From: Isoetes taiwanensis
Lineage: Eukaryota > Streptophyta > Lycopodiopsida > Isoetales > Isoetaceae
Length of the DNA stretch: 64,000 bases
Assembly: GCA_021234155.1 (NCBI GenBank)
Contig: JAJEKV010000659.1
Coordinates: forward strand, 1-64,000
Direction of reading: 5' to 3'
The notes below the pieces were generated by a model, which saw only the letters and a list, made by a program, of their open reading frames with translations, was not told where the DNA came from and searched no databases. Each line of letters starts with the position of its first letter. Position 1 is the stretch's first letter. The translations under genes and the position numbers were made by a program. Positions 46,876 to 58,765 of the stretch are shown here, one piece after another.

Positions 46876-48057
46876 ATGGCAGGGACCAAGCGGTACCCGA
46901 AAGCCCGATCCAGTGAAACTCCCTCAGCCGACGCCAATCTCATTCAGTAGATGCTTGGGAGAGGCTCGTTGCAAGGGGAGGTCGACTATCTTCAAGTGAG
47001 GAGAGCATCGTAAGATTTAAACAAAGAGATAGGCCAGCGTAATCAAATGGGAAGATGATGCCCACTGGTGTGCGCGAGGCGAGATAGTTGGAGGAAGAAG
47101 AGGAGGGAGCGGTGGGGAGCAAAGGACCAAAGGCCGGGGAAGAAGAGCCTCCGACTCCGAGCCAACCATAAATCTAACAGTCGAAGCCCGGATTCGAGAG
47201 AAAGAAGTGAGAGGAGCAGCAAGAAGAGGTGAGCCAAGGCTCGAGCCAAGTGAAGAGGAAGATCTCGCCCGGATCGCAGTTAAGCAAAAACAAAACAGCG
47301 CCGGGGAAAAAACGGAAGAGGAAGAGGGAAGAGGGAGGAGGCAAAAAGCTGGCCGAGGAACTCAAGCGTAAGAAAGGGGAAGTTTGTGGGGAGCCCTAGG
47401 AAACTCAAGGAAGTCCCAAGGTAAGGGAAGCCCAACCCCAAGGTTGTAATAATTAACGACCCCACGATCGACCACCGAACTCCCTCCCTGACTCCTCCGA
47501 TGAGGATTACATCCCCAACCCCAGGGTGGGAGCTCTTCAAACCCGGTTCGAAAGGTGTCACCCCGAAGGTGTAGGATTTGAGGAGAGCAGCGTAAACCAA
47601 GTGCGTAAGCCCCTCCTTATCCAAAGTGGGATGGGGAAGAAGCAACCCCCGCCTGCCCGAGAGTCCTATGTCACGGACCGTGAAAATCTGTTTGCGAAAG
47701 ATGCGGGAGCACGAGGCATACATGAAGGAGTGGGAGGTTTACAACTCCTACTACCAGAGAACATGGTCGAACGATCGTAGGGTGGCCATCCAACGAAGGG
47801 CTGACATTAAGACCGCCACCCCTAAAGCCCAAGGCCCCTAAGAGACCAGCTAAGAAGAAGCCCAGCCAGAAGGAGACCGAAAGAAGAGCACTTAGAGAGA
47901 TCCGACACTTTCGGGCCAAGAAGCACGACCTCCTAATTCCCGCGCCCCCCTTTGCCCGCTTCCAGTCGAGGAGAAGTGATGTGATTTCAAGATCGACATG
48001 AGGGTCATTTTTGATGAGATGTTGCCGCACTTGCAGAAGTGGCCGAAGCGTAAAAAT
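46876..48057 (+). pseudogene. Chromovirus extra ORF or gag N-terminal region, broken
   Basis: Starts 'MAGTKRYPKARSSETPSAD' and continues, across frameshifts, with very basic and acidic stretches ('KKRKRKREEGGGKKLAEELK') and a tail 'MREHEAYMKEWEVYNSYYQR' near 47701-47760. No capsid motif is recognised here; the capsid core lies 3 kb further on. It may be a separate ORF in front of gag. Confidence 0.45.
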
Positions 48058-48320
48058 AGTGCAACATTTTGAAGACTCGGCCCGGCTTGCCTTTGTTCAT
48101 GCGGTTTAGTAACACTTTATGAGGCAAGATATGTATCTTGCGATTACATCAAGGGAGAACGCCCTTGAACATTTTGTAAATAGTAAAAAAAAAAAAAAAA
48201 AATTGTAATATAAATCAATTTTGAGTACTTTACGTGTCTGAACTTGGTTAATTAGGACAAGTTAGCAGGTTTTAGTTTTTGTTTTAGTAAAATAGGACAT
48301 TTGCAGACCGAAAAGTGTGA

Positions 48321-48388
48321 TGTCTCACAGGTCACGCCTGGTCAAGTAACTAAAGTTTAGTTTTTGACGAGGCGCTAGCTGTGAGACC
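48321..48388. repeat. Hairpin copy 3
   Basis: Best-preserved copy: 'gtctcacaggtcacgcctgg' pairs with 'gaggcgctagctgtgagacc' around 'aactaaagtttagttttt'. Nearly complementary over its whole ~68 bases. Confidence 0.9.
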
Positions 48389-48521
48389 TTGCCCAAACTT
48401 GCCCAAAACCGCTCCAAATTGACTAAATAAGGGGTCAATTCTACCCTCGAATTGATGAGTCCATCATTTTACACCTTTATTTTACCCAAATTGGACATGT
48501 TTTGATCAAAATGGGGAGTGA

Positions 48522-48588
48522 TGTCTCACACGCCGCTGGGGTCAAGAAACTAAAGTGTAGCTTTTGAACAAGGCGCTACCTGTGAGAC
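48522..48588. repeat. Hairpin copy 4
   Basis: 'gtctcacacgccgctggggt' pairs with 'aaggcgctacctgtgagacc' around 'aactaaagtgtagctttt'. Confidence 0.88.
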
Positions 48589-50879
48589 CTCCTACCATTT
48601 CTTCACCATAACTTGTCCAAATGATCTTCAACCCTTTGTATTAGCATCTTTAGGTAATCCACCATGCTCAAATCCTTAAATTAGTCTTCCAACCCCATTT
48701 TGACCTTGATATAGGCTAGAATTGCCCAACCCCAAGAGTTTTCCAAGTCATCCAAAAATTAGGGTTTTCTCCTTTTCTATAAAATGTCCCTCATTTCATA
48801 ACGTAGCACCCCACGAAGTTTGTTTTAGCTAGATTTCCCCAACCCCCGAGGTTTTTGCATCCGCTTTGCTAGTCTCTTCCTCGCTAAACTCATGGCAACT
48901 TTCGATTTTCAGCGATGGTGCAATAGCCAGGTGCTCATGCTGCCAAGCCGACATCGATGAGATTTTCCGGTCTTCCGGAAAGAAATAGATGTCCAAGCAA
49001 CCTTTGCACGCAACCCCAAAGATATAGCGTAGTCCTCCGCCTGAATTTCAAGCTAGGGTAGAGCCATCATTAGTGCAGCTTCCACCTTGCGTAGGCTACT
49101 TCTGTTCCTAGGCAATCCCTTCACAGCCTCTTTGGGCGATGTTCCAAACATTGCCAAGTATCTTCACAAACAAGGCCAAATAAGATGCCCAAAGCCAATG
49201 GTCCCGACCATCAACGAACCAAATACCTTCTTTCAACTCGCCCTTTAGCTATTTTTCTTACCCATCGCGTCGAACCCCATGGGAGAAACCTCCATTCCCC
49301 CATGGACGTGGACCCATTAGCCACCGCAGAGACTGAAGACTTGACTCCTTTCGCAAAGATGAACGGAGGAGGAAGGAAAGGAAGAAGACGAGGAGTAAGA
49401 AGAAGAAGATGACGACTACGCCGAGCTCGACTCCAAACGGAAGAGCAGCCGCTATGAGAACAAGAGCTGTAAGAATTTCAGAGAAGCCGGCAAACTCTCG
49501 TGATAGCCACCCCCCTTGGGCTAGGCATCACAAGCTTAGCCCCCATCATCATCCAGGGCTTAAGAGTACTTGCTCTTAAGCTTACATCCCAACCTCGGGG
49601 TCTGCGTGGAAAGGGAGTATCGACCCCACGAGTTGTTGCACCAACTCCCGCCCGAAATGCATTCGACGACTTCATCATCCGAGGAACTTCCGACTTCCCG
49701 CTTCCAAGTAAGGGAAGCCGACACTTATCTGGGAGAGTCCACCTCCTACATACAAGTTTGGCATAGCAATATCGTGTGATTATGGAGGCGGGGACAACCA
49801 CCGACGGAGGAAGAGTTCCTTGCTCTACAGAACAGATGGGGATCCGCCACGCCGACCTCTAACATCTTAAAGAAGTTCTTCGACAATGCCTCCCCCCGAA
49901 GAGGCGTAGTTCGACCCAAGGAGAGCTTCAGCGTCGCCGAGACTATAGGGGGGAGCTCACCCACCACGGAGGTCGATGACTATGCCGCCGGAAGATTACC
50001 GCGAGTTGGAGGCCGAGGAGGCGAGGATTCGGCCACAACAAATGTCAAAGCACAGGTATTACCTTCCCCGCCGATGGATGGAAGAATAGCGGTAATTCAC
50101 CGCATAAATTCACCCCTCGTATGGTGTGGGAAGGAGTATCGATGCTAATTGCACTCGCTTTGACCGCATGCTCGGCACCTCCAAACACCGAAGTATGCCA
50201 TCCTGGTGAAGAGAGCGTAGCACTTTCGATGTTTTGACTTCGCCATACCCATGCACGCGTGGAAGATTGGCAGCGTTGATCGCCTTTATACCTCCGGAAG
50301 CCGCCAGGATAGAAGAGTTGGCTTAGAGCTTTGCGGTGGTGGATCTTCACTAACGCCCTTAGGAACTTAGGTCATTCAAAGGGGAACAGCCCAAGTGAAG
50401 AAGTTCCTAGAGGATAATCCATCGCACGGCGATATCGTGAATAGTTAGGAATCTTGATCCTAAGCCTTTTTTGTATTAACATATTATATAATATGAATAT
50501 AACTTCTTTTTGCAATTTAAATGTTTTGTTGATGTATTTTTGTTCCCCAACTATACCAACCATACAGCCATGACCAATTGTGTATGCAGATAGGGAACAA
50601 CGAATCCGGCCGAAGGCAACGTAAGGCCCAACAGAGATGAAGAGACCCCCGACAGACAAACCTTCAAAGGAACCTCGCTCAAGGATATGGTCCCCCGAGA
50701 TGCTAACAAGGCTAGACCGGATAAAGGCCTACTAGCAGCCCAAGCATCATCCGGGCCATAAAACGACACCCAAAGTCGGGAAAGACAAGAGGAGGAATAA
50801 GAGAAGGAGGTCCCCTAGTTGCAGAGACCTAGGCTCAAGCTCGACCTCGATTCGGTCCGAAAGAGGTCGGAAAGGTGCC
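48589..50879 (+). other. Chromovirus interior of unknown content
   Basis: Between the fourth hairpin and the gag core. A plus-strand frame at 49185-49412 ends in a strongly basic tail ('GGGRKGRRRGVRRRR'), and the following kilobase has coding-like composition in shifting frames. No domain recognised. Confidence 0.35.
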
Positions 50880-51800
50880 CGGACCGTAGAGACAGCTGGT
50901 ATTTAAGGACACTAAAGCCCCGACTACCGTAAGAAGGTGGACTCAAGATCGGCAATGTATGGAAAGCCAGGAATCGAACAGTTCGCGCGAAAACGATCCC
51001 GGCTTAGAGGCAGTGAGGCATGGCTCGACAAAATGAGCGGTAGTATGGCAATGCCCTACTTTAATGAAGGATAAGAACAAAGCGTGGGTGGCGGCACTAA
51101 CTTGAAAGGGCCGACGCATATGGTGGAAGGGTTATGCCAAGGCCTATGGTTTGAGCAGATGCATGCCGATTTCTAAGAAGTTCTCAAAAGCTTTCAAGAA
51201 CCACTATGTTCCTGAACACAAGTCTAATATGATGCGCCGCCAGCCTCTACGATTACAGCAGGGTTACGAGACGTCCGAAGTACACCGAAGAATTCATGAA
51301 GCTAAGATTGTATGTGCCTAAGCCGAGCGAGAAACACGCAGTGGAAAGCTACATAGAAGAGTCGAACGAGGAATCAGGAAAACTTGTGGGCGGGCCAGAC
51401 CCTAAAACAATATCGGAAGCAGAATCCAAAGCAATTAGTTTGCAAGGATCCGGCCGAAACAGACGAGGCAGGCCTTTTACTCATCGGGATAGAGGCAAAG
51501 CAACAAGGAGTCGCAAAATCCTAGGGCAGCCAGCCCAAGTCCAAAGCAAAGTCCCCATACAATAGCAAACTGTGGGAAACAACAGAAAGAAAGTAGGTGT
51601 CCTTCAAGGACAAACAGAAGGTTCCAACTACCTCAAAAGCAAGACGATCCTTCTTACAGCGAGCGTCCAAGGAGAAAAGGCAGAATGCATAGAGAAGCGC
51701 TTTTAGATGTTTCCAGCCGGGCCACCGAATCCAATTAACCTGCCCATTTGTTATGAGCTCAGGGCCACCGCGTATTAGGCGGATGGGACACTTCCGACGA
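50880..51800 (+). pseudogene. Chromovirus gag capsid core and zinc knuckle, broken
   Basis: Across frames: 'SEAWLDKMSGSM' (capsid start), 'WWKGYAKAYGL', 'KKFSKAFKNHYVPEHKSN' and 'LRLQQGYET', then 'MKLRLYVPKPSEKHAVESYI' (51296-51355). This is the retrotrans_gag pattern. A Ser/Arg/Gly-rich linker and a knuckle-like 'RCFQPGHR' near 51706 follow. It forms the particle shell that packages the element's RNA. Confidence 0.75.
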
Positions 51801-51889
51801 CGACAGGCGAGGAGGCACGTGATTACATTCAGGTGAGTGCCACATCTTCACGCTATAGATACGGTAATCGTGCAGACCCAAGATAAGGT

Positions 51890-52250
51890 AATCTCCACAA
51901 TAGGGAAGGCAAAGGCCAAGTCATTTATAGTCTTGATAGACTCGAAGTAGCCATAACTTTGCATCCCCGAGGATGGTTGAAATGTTGAAATTAAAAACCC
52001 CTAAAGTCCAAACCAAGACCCGTAATCTTGGCAAGCCGGAGCAGCAAGACATACTGACTGGAAAAAGGATCAACTTCGACATCGACTTGCCAGGATTAAT
52101 ATCCGGATGGGGGCAGAAGTAATGGGCATTGGCAAAGTATGACTTGATCGTTGGAATGGAGTACCTTGGACCAGGGCCATCATTGATTGTGGAAAGTAAA
52201 AAGGTGACCTTCCCAACTCGACTCGGCAAAGCCATTGAGATCGCGGCCAG
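51890..52250 (+). pseudogene. Chromovirus aspartic protease, broken
   Basis: 'KSFIVLIDS' (51921-51947) is the start of the catalytic LIDSG motif, cut by a frameshift right after the serine. The C-terminal hallmark 'YDLIVGMEYLGPGPSLI' lies at 52139-52190. Confidence 0.75.
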
Positions 52251-52403
52251 TAAAAGAAGTCACTCCCATCATGCGGTGTAGGTATGTCATCCGCCAAGTC
52301 TCTATAAAGAGCAAGCAGGCATACATCTTCAAACCTCGAGGTTGAGGAAAGTCGAGGAAAGCAAAGAAGAAAGTGCTCGCAAGTTGCCAAAACCAACGCC
52401 AAC

Positions 52404-53346
52404 TTGATCACGGAATTCCACGATCTCTTTCCAGATGAGATCGAGAAGCTTCCTCCGTACAGTGGAGTAGAGTGTGAGATAGCACTCGAGCCAGGGACCA
52501 AGCCGACGAGCAAGGCCCCATATAGAATGACCACACAGGAACTCACGGAGCTAAAGAAGCAGTTACAAGAATTGCTCGATCTAGGCTTCATCAGGCCCAG
52601 CGTCTCACCATTTGGGGCACCCATCCTCTTTGTCAAGAAGAAGGATGGAAGCTTGAGGGATGCATAGATTACGTATTAAATTGAACAAGCACACCATCAA
52701 AAAAACAAGTACGGCGGCCCCAGACGGGGATCTAATTTGATGGATCAACTCTAGAGGCAAAGGTCTTCTCCAAGATCGACCTAAGGTCAGGGTATCACCA
52801 GATCAGAATAAAAGAAGAGGACATCCACAAAATGGCTTTCAGGACCAGGTATGGGCATTACGAATTCACCTAATGCCATTTGGGCTCAAAGCCACGCTCA
52901 TGAGACTCATGAAGCGACATCTTCGAAGAATACTTGGACACCTTTGTGATAGTATTCTTGGCGACATTCTCGGGTCACAAGAAATCCATTGAAGAGCATG
53001 CACAACACGTAAGAAAGGTGTCGAGAAGTTAAGGAGGCATCAGTTGTATGCCAAGTTGTCGAAATGTCACTTACAACAAAGAAGGTGGAATACCTTCTGG
53101 TCATGTGATTTTAGCGTAAGGAATCTCACGTGGACCCGCCAAAATTGAAGCAAGAATCTAATGGCCGCACCAAAGAACGCCCATGAGGTTAGAAGTTTCC
53201 TTGGCCTAGCGGTATTACGTAAAAGTTCGCGGAAGAACTTCGCAAGGATAGTAGCCCCAACACGGCCGGACTTGACAAAAGGCGGAGAAAGTGAAAAATT
53301 GGGCGCACCATTGGCTCAAGAAAGCCCAAAGCATTTGAATTGTTAA
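52404..53346 (+). pseudogene. Chromovirus reverse transcriptase, broken
   Basis: '[20 protein letters not shown]', '[20 protein letters not shown]' and '[20 protein letters not shown]' (52425-52655) are typical of the N-terminal RT. '[20 protein letters not shown]' follows near 52768, then '[12 protein letters not shown]'. The YADD motif is not readable in frame. The connection region 'HEVRSFLGLAV' and 'RKNFARIVAPT' is at 53182-53262. Confidence 0.88.
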
Positions 53347-53770
53347 AGGAAGCTTTAACAACCGCCCGGCCTTAACCTTTGCCGTAACTTTAAAAGGACA
53401 AGTTAGTGGCGGCTCGACGCTAAAGCAAGATAGCCATTAAAGTGCAAAGGCTCATGCAAGAAGAGCGGATAATAGTGTACGACCTGCTGAAGATGAACGA
53501 CGCCAAACGCCAAGCACCGTTACACACATGACCAAGAGCCGCTAGCGGTTGTCGTATGCGTTTAGAACTGGAGGCATTACCTCTAGGGAGGAAGTTCCAC
53601 CGACACCCATCACCGTGAGCCTCCAAGATGCGTATTCACGCTAACCACATCTCAACTGGAGGCGAGAAGGTGGATGGAGTTTCTCGAGGAGCAACGACTT
53701 TGAGATAGTCTACAAGCCCGAAAGCTTAATGTGGTAGCAGATGCGCGCTTTCAAGGCATCCATCGACAAC
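53347..53770 (+). pseudogene. Chromovirus RNase H region, broken
   Basis: Follows the RT connection. The end of the domain shows as 'FEIVYKPESL' with 'VVADAR' in the next frame (53698-53745), matching the usual 'YKPG..N..ADALSR' close. Catalytic residues cannot be assigned through the frameshifts. Confidence 0.6.
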
Positions 53771-53999
53771 CCGAGTGCACCGCAACGCAATCTCGACGAT
53801 CTTCGGCGATTTCGAAAAAGATAGAAGAAACCTTGCCAACAGATGTCTTCAAGGAAGTATGGGCAAGCTTGTGCAAGGAAGCAAGAATGATAAGAGAGGG
53901 AAACCTTCAAAAATTTTAAGAAGGAAGGTAACCTCCTATACTATAAGAACAAGTTGTGCGTGCCGTAATCATCTCGGAGTAAGGAAGTTGATCCTCCAC

Positions 54000-54960
54000 G
54001 ACACCCGCCAATAAACCCAATAGCTGGCCACGCCAGATTCATGAAGACATACTTTAAAGTCGCGAAAGCAGCTACTATTTAGGGAATGAAGAAGCGGATA
54101 GCCCGCTACATCAAGGAGTGTCACTTATGTCAAGAAAAAAAGGCAGAACAACTTCGAATACGGGGGCATTGGAACCATTAAGCGGTAAACGCTAAGTGGG
54201 AGGTCGTCGGCGTGGACTTTATAATAGGACCGCCAAGGACAAAGAAGAGGTAAGGATGCCTTGATGGTCGTGGGTCACAAGTTGTCGAAGATGGCCCATT
54301 TTGTGCCTTTGCAGACCACAGGACCACGCCTATGGATACGCGAAAGCTCTTCACCAAAGAGATTTTCAGACTCCATGGCATGCCAAGGGAAATTATCTCC
54401 GTAGAGATCCGAAGTTCATCGGTGCCTTCGCGGCAGATCTCTTCACAATGATTGGAACGGCTATCCATGAGCACGGCCTATCATCCACGGATGGATGGGC
54501 AAACGGAGCGGTCAACGTAATATTGGAAGACATGTTCAAACTATGTCTGGAACAAGCAAGGCATGTGGGAGGAATTTATTCACTTAGTGGAATTTGCATA
54601 CAATAGCACCAAGCAGAATCATGCCAAATGTGGCCGCTCATGATCAACTACGGCTACCAATGCCTAACTCCGCACACTTGGCACAATCCCGTGTCAAAAG
54701 TGGAAGTTTTTGCGCAAATGTTGAGCGACATGCGCAAAGCTTGTGGAAGAAGTTCGAGGGTACCTTCTAGCAGCAAGGAGTCGGCAGAAGAGCATTACGA
54801 CAAACATCGGACAAATGTGAGAATTCCAAGTCGGAGAGGATGTATGGCTCAAGATCAAGGTAAAGCGAGGGCAAAACTCCGCGATCGAAATTGCAAGAAA
54901 CTTGCTCCAAGGTGGGTTTGGACCCTTCGTGAATCGGGCCCAAAGAGTGGGTAACCAATC
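54000..54960 (+). pseudogene. Chromovirus integrase, broken
   Basis: Zinc-binding end 'ARYIKECHLCQEKKAE' (54100-54150), catalytic core start 'WEVVGVDFI' (54199-54225) with 'DALMVVGHKLSKMAHFVPLQ' (54259-54318), then 'LFTKEIFRLHGMPREIIS' in a shifted frame. The full DDE set is not recoverable by eye. It would insert the cDNA into chromatin. Confidence 0.82.
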
Positions 54961-55052
54961 CTACAAGTTAGACTTGCCAAAGACACTTAAAGATCCAATA
55001 AAGTCTTCCACGTGAGTCTGGCAAGAAGCATACTCCCAATCCGGAGGAAGTT

Positions 55053-55250
55053 TTGGACACTCCAACGATGTTGAAAATGACAGAGGAGCAGATTAGAAAT
55101 AGTTCCGAGCTAATTCTTGATAAAGCCTTCAAGAAAACAAGGAGATCGGAGTTCCTCCAATACTTGGTCAAGTGGAAATACTTGCCGCTGGAAGACATAC
55201 ATGGGTACTTAAAAGAGATGCGAAAAAAAAGAACCACGCTTTATGGAGCA
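55053..55250 (+). pseudogene. Integrase C-terminal chromodomain
   Basis: 'ELILDKAFKKTRRSEFLQYL' leads into 'VKWKYLPLEDI', the chromodomain core (aromatic and 'LVKWKG.P..D' pattern). This marks the element as a chromovirus; such domains can target integration to marked heterochromatin. The usual 'TWE' after the aspartate is replaced by 'IHGYLKE', so the domain may be damaged. Confidence 0.8.
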
Positions 55251-55350
55251 ATGGGACTGACAAGGTCATCTCCTAAGAAATCGGGCGGGCATGTCGATTT
55301 GTGTAGATTAATAGCTTGCCTAGTTTATAATCACACATGCAACCTATGAG

Positions 55351-56124
55351 GTAAGGGTTGCATCGTTGTTACCGATGATGAGATTACTACGGTGATCTCT
55401 AGGGACGGGTGTAATGCCAATGTAGGCACGATGCCGGTGCCGCTTGGAAAGTCTACTTGTCCCATGGGGGAGTAGACGACCTGAAAGAGATAAGAGGTCA
55501 TTGAGGGAATGCATTGATAGGAAAAGCACCTCTAGCCCCATATATGCTTTGATAGGAGGAATCGGCCTTCACGCCCCATATCACGGGAAGGACCTATCCT
55601 CCACGCCGGCAACTAAAGGTGTAGGCATGACGCATATAGGCATTATATACGTCTCCTCGGCCCGCGATGGAAGAATCATCTTCTTCCTACCCAGGAGATT
55701 AGCCATGCATTCATGTAGATAGGTGGGGTGGTCACCATATAACCAAAATTTTATTTAATATTAATGGTACTAACGTTAGTGTTGACTCGCAGCCAATAGA
55801 GTCCCTGAGGGGGAGGAGGTCGAACTTCATTTAAGACTTGCAACACAATTTTGTTGTAATGTGTTGCAAGGAATAAAATAAAGACCTCAAAGAATAATTG
55901 TACATATAATAATAAACCCAAACAAGAGGAGTTATTGTTATAATGACAAAGTGATAACTATTGGATTGAATAATAGTATAATAATGTTCTATAAATATTA
56001 CCTTGAGGTAATTCTATTAAATATATAACTATAGTAATAAGTATGTCCTATGCATGAGGTTGATTACGTGGTTAAGAAGATCCCAAGGTGGGGAGAACCA
56101 CGATGCCGCTGACAACATCAATTC
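55351..56124 (+). other. Chromovirus 3' untranslated region
   Basis: No open frame with domain signature. A polypurine-like word 'aaggtggggagaa' occurs once at about 56084-56096 and again as the true PPT at 56125. Confidence 0.6.
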
Positions 56125-56137
56125 AAGGTGGGGAGAA
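56125..56137 (+). promoter_or_regulatory. Polypurine tract of the chromovirus
   Basis: AAGGTGGGGAGAA directly before the 3' LTR; primes plus-strand synthesis. Confidence 0.85.
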
Positions 56138-56139
56138 TG

Positions 56140-57622
56140 TGACGTTCCAAGACGATATATGGTCTCAAGGCGATACGATCAAGGCCATCACGGGCCAGAC
56201 ACGCCGGCCCGGTCGACGCAGGTACGCCAACGCAGTACCCAAGCAAGGGCGCCTCTAGGGGCAACTTAATCAAAAGCATACATTTAGCAATGCTACAAGA
56301 CCTTTAGACCTTTAACCCATTAAAGGTAGACCAAGGGTCATGGAAACCCTAAACCTAACTGATAGCCTACATAAGGCACCAAACTCTAACATTCCCTTTT
56401 TCGCCTACGACCTTCCGGAGCTCCGATTCGTTCGGTTCCAGGAGTCAATTCCAACTCCCACGATCGCCCGTGCTTCCAAATTTTGTCGATCATCCTTCCG
56501 ACCACATCCCCAAGCGCAGGGAGACATGGATGCCTTCGGATCAAGAGGATGAACTGGGGATCAGATTTGGTCGATTGAATAGCCTAAACCTTATTCCAAC
56601 CTTCGAACCAAAGTAGGTTTAGCCTATTAAATCGCCCTTAGTAATGCTGCATCCCGAGATCGACTTTAACTAAAGAACCTAACTCTATGTATTAGATTAG
56701 TTCTTATTACTTATGTTCATATGATGGACGGATGTATTCCGTGGACTCATTGTATTGGGAAGGGGGTAGAGACCTAAAGCTTAGTAGATGATGCCCTAGC
56801 TAGTCCCTCTTAGTGCATTAGTAGAATTCGCCAGGCATAGGAGCCCACCGGGTTGTGGGTGAAGGCCGACCGGCTTAGAATGAGGTTCGGTGTCGACCCT
56901 TGACCCATCCCTCCTCGGGTGTGTAAGGCCTACACGAATCAGAGTGACTAGGGTCTAATGGCTTGCCACCGAAAGTGTGGGTAAGGCATGGGCTCGACAC
57001 CGGGGTGGTGTTCACCTTCCAGTGGGTTAAGTCTAATAAGGGCGTGGCTCTCTAGTCACCTTGGGTCAAGATGTAGATCTCAGAGGGGCTTATCCCTACC
57101 GCATCCCGGGATCGGGAGATGTAACCCCAGAATAGCCCTTCGGCCTATGCACCCGGGGCGGTCCCCAGTCCCAACACTTTTCAACCTACTACGCAAAGTG
57201 TGCACGGGGAGGGGGGGATGGAGTGGACAACCCTAAGCCATGTTCTTATGCCAGCCCAATCCATTGTCATCATCCTTCTGTCAAGACCGAACTCGAGACC
57301 CAAGCTAGTCGGGCCATCCCCGGAGTCCGAGCCTTGGGTAGGAACTTCCTTTGTATTGTGCTGATGATCTTTGTCTATGCGGATATTGATGCCACCCTTG
57401 AGGTGGATATATGATGTTATGTTATTCGATGTATATTTACGCTTCAAGAGACTAGGTAGGCCCCTCGAGGAAGGGGTAAAATGACCCCTTCACTCTTCCC
57501 ACTTGTGGACTCTAGGTGGTCGCGGTGATATGTGGAGGGCCCCAGATCGGTGTGGAGCTACAGTGGGGGGATGAACTCGATTTGGTACAGTCGCGGGCAC
57601 CGTGATGATAGGGGACGCCACA
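56140..57622 (+). repeat. 3' LTR of the chromovirus
   Basis: About 1483 bases, starts TGACGTTCC, ends GGACGCCACA, then the GTTTG duplication. Differences from the 5' LTR are mostly small indels in GC-rich words. Confidence 0.93.
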
Positions 57623-57627
57623 GTTTG

Positions 57628-58765
57628 GATCTCAAAGCAGCCCGTAGAGTGCACCTCTCCGATGAGGTCTATTATTGCCCATATACATTCACTAGTCCCC
57701 ACTCTTGTCCCTTATCAAACCACTTGATAATGATCCAACGACCAAATCTATCAACATGAGTGAATGTGACTGCTATATCATGTCTCCATCTTCGTGAAGG
57801 ACCCCCCGCTTTGCCGAAGTCTGCGCGAGCCACCAAGACATTATATTTCCTATCGACCACGGCTACCCCTTGGACGCCCTTCTTTGCACTTGTGCTCTTT
57901 TGTAGACAATAGAAATCTGAATTCAATCTCGCAAGAGCCATGGAAAGTCTGCTCCTTTTAGTTGGGGAGGAAGCAACAACCCGAACATTCCAGGAAACCA
58001 GCTTCATAATGCAGGGGGGTTCACTATTAGCAGATGATACTTCCACCTGATCAGCCCAGGTCAGTCCAGATGATGCAAGAAGGGTTGTAACAATGGTAGC
58101 CACTGCTGGTTCAGCTGGAGTAGCACACTCAACAGGAAGAGATTGTGTTGCAATAGTGTTTCTCCGAGGGGCAACTCTCTTCATATGAGGGATGGACCAC
58201 TCACCTCGAGATGCTTCCAGTCGTTCCTGTTTGTGAGCAATGACTGCAAACCTCTCACATTGATCATCAGGAAGAGCAGCTTGGGACGCAGAGGAGGAGG
58301 GAGGAGAGGGAGAAAGAGGGGCAGGAATAGACACAGGATGGCTAGAACCCAAGATGCCAAGACCGGAGAGGGATCAAGGAAGATGGAGACACTTGGCCAT
58401 GGATGCAGATCTTTAGGAGCAAAGGGAGGTGTTCTTCTAATGCGAAAACTAGAGAATGCCTCAAAGATCGTGAAACATGTCGCAAGCTCAGGACCATTAA
58501 GTAGCGACAAACCATATTTGAAGAACAATGGACCACTTTTGACTACAACAGATTTTGGGAGAGATGCATCAGCTGGAAGAGAGACACAAATACGAGGACC
58601 ATTCACAATAGAATGAGCAAGATGGAGACCCAAGCCACTAGCAATAGCCATCACGAACTCTGGAACTTGCAATTTAATAGGAAAATCTTCCAAGACAAAC
58701 CAGCATGGCATCCGAAGTGCACTAGTCTTGCTAGGCAAAAAGCCAGGAGTGTATACCTGATACAA
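57628..58765 (-). pseudogene. LINE (L1-like) ORF1 and ORF2 start, 5' half of the split element
   Basis: ORF1 (58765-58181) shows a DUF4283-like region: 'WFVLEDFPIKLQVPEFV', 'ICVSLPADASLPKSVVV', 'LLNGPEL'. ORF2 starts at about 58006 with an apurinic-type endonuclease domain (EEP): 'MKLVSWNVRVVASSPTKRS', 'GRWIIIKWF' and 'GLVNVYGQ'. It stops near 57669. Frames resume after the Gypsy element with 'VGDFNMVE', the next EEP motif, so 57628 and 44710 were once adjacent. The 5' end lies near 58765; 'agactaag' at 58768-58775 resembles 'agattaag' at 41339-41346 on the other side, a possible LINE target duplication with one change. Confidence 0.85.

Larger units (their letters stand above)
44716..57622 (+). 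mobile_element. Ty3/Gypsy chromovirus, full-length but broken
   Basis: Two direct LTRs (44716-46207 and 56140-57622), both TG...CA, are flanked by a perfect 5-base target duplication GTTTG (44711-44715 and 57623-57627). A methionine-tRNA PBS follows the left LTR and a polypurine tract precedes the right one. The order gag, protease, RT, RNase H, integrase, chromodomain is that of Ty3/Gypsy chromoviruses. All frames are interrupted. At 12.9 kb it is longer than a minimal chromovirus because of a ~4.7-kb leader or extra-ORF region before the gag core. It is inserted in the EEP coding region of a LINE. Confidence 0.95.

Noticed and set aside
47280-48030. Minus-strand ORFs of 119-147 codons in the chromovirus
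   Set aside because: They are antisense shadows of the charged plus-strand coding region.
52070-52636. 188-codon minus-strand ORF
   Set aside because: Lies opposite the protease and RT of the chromovirus; antisense shadow.
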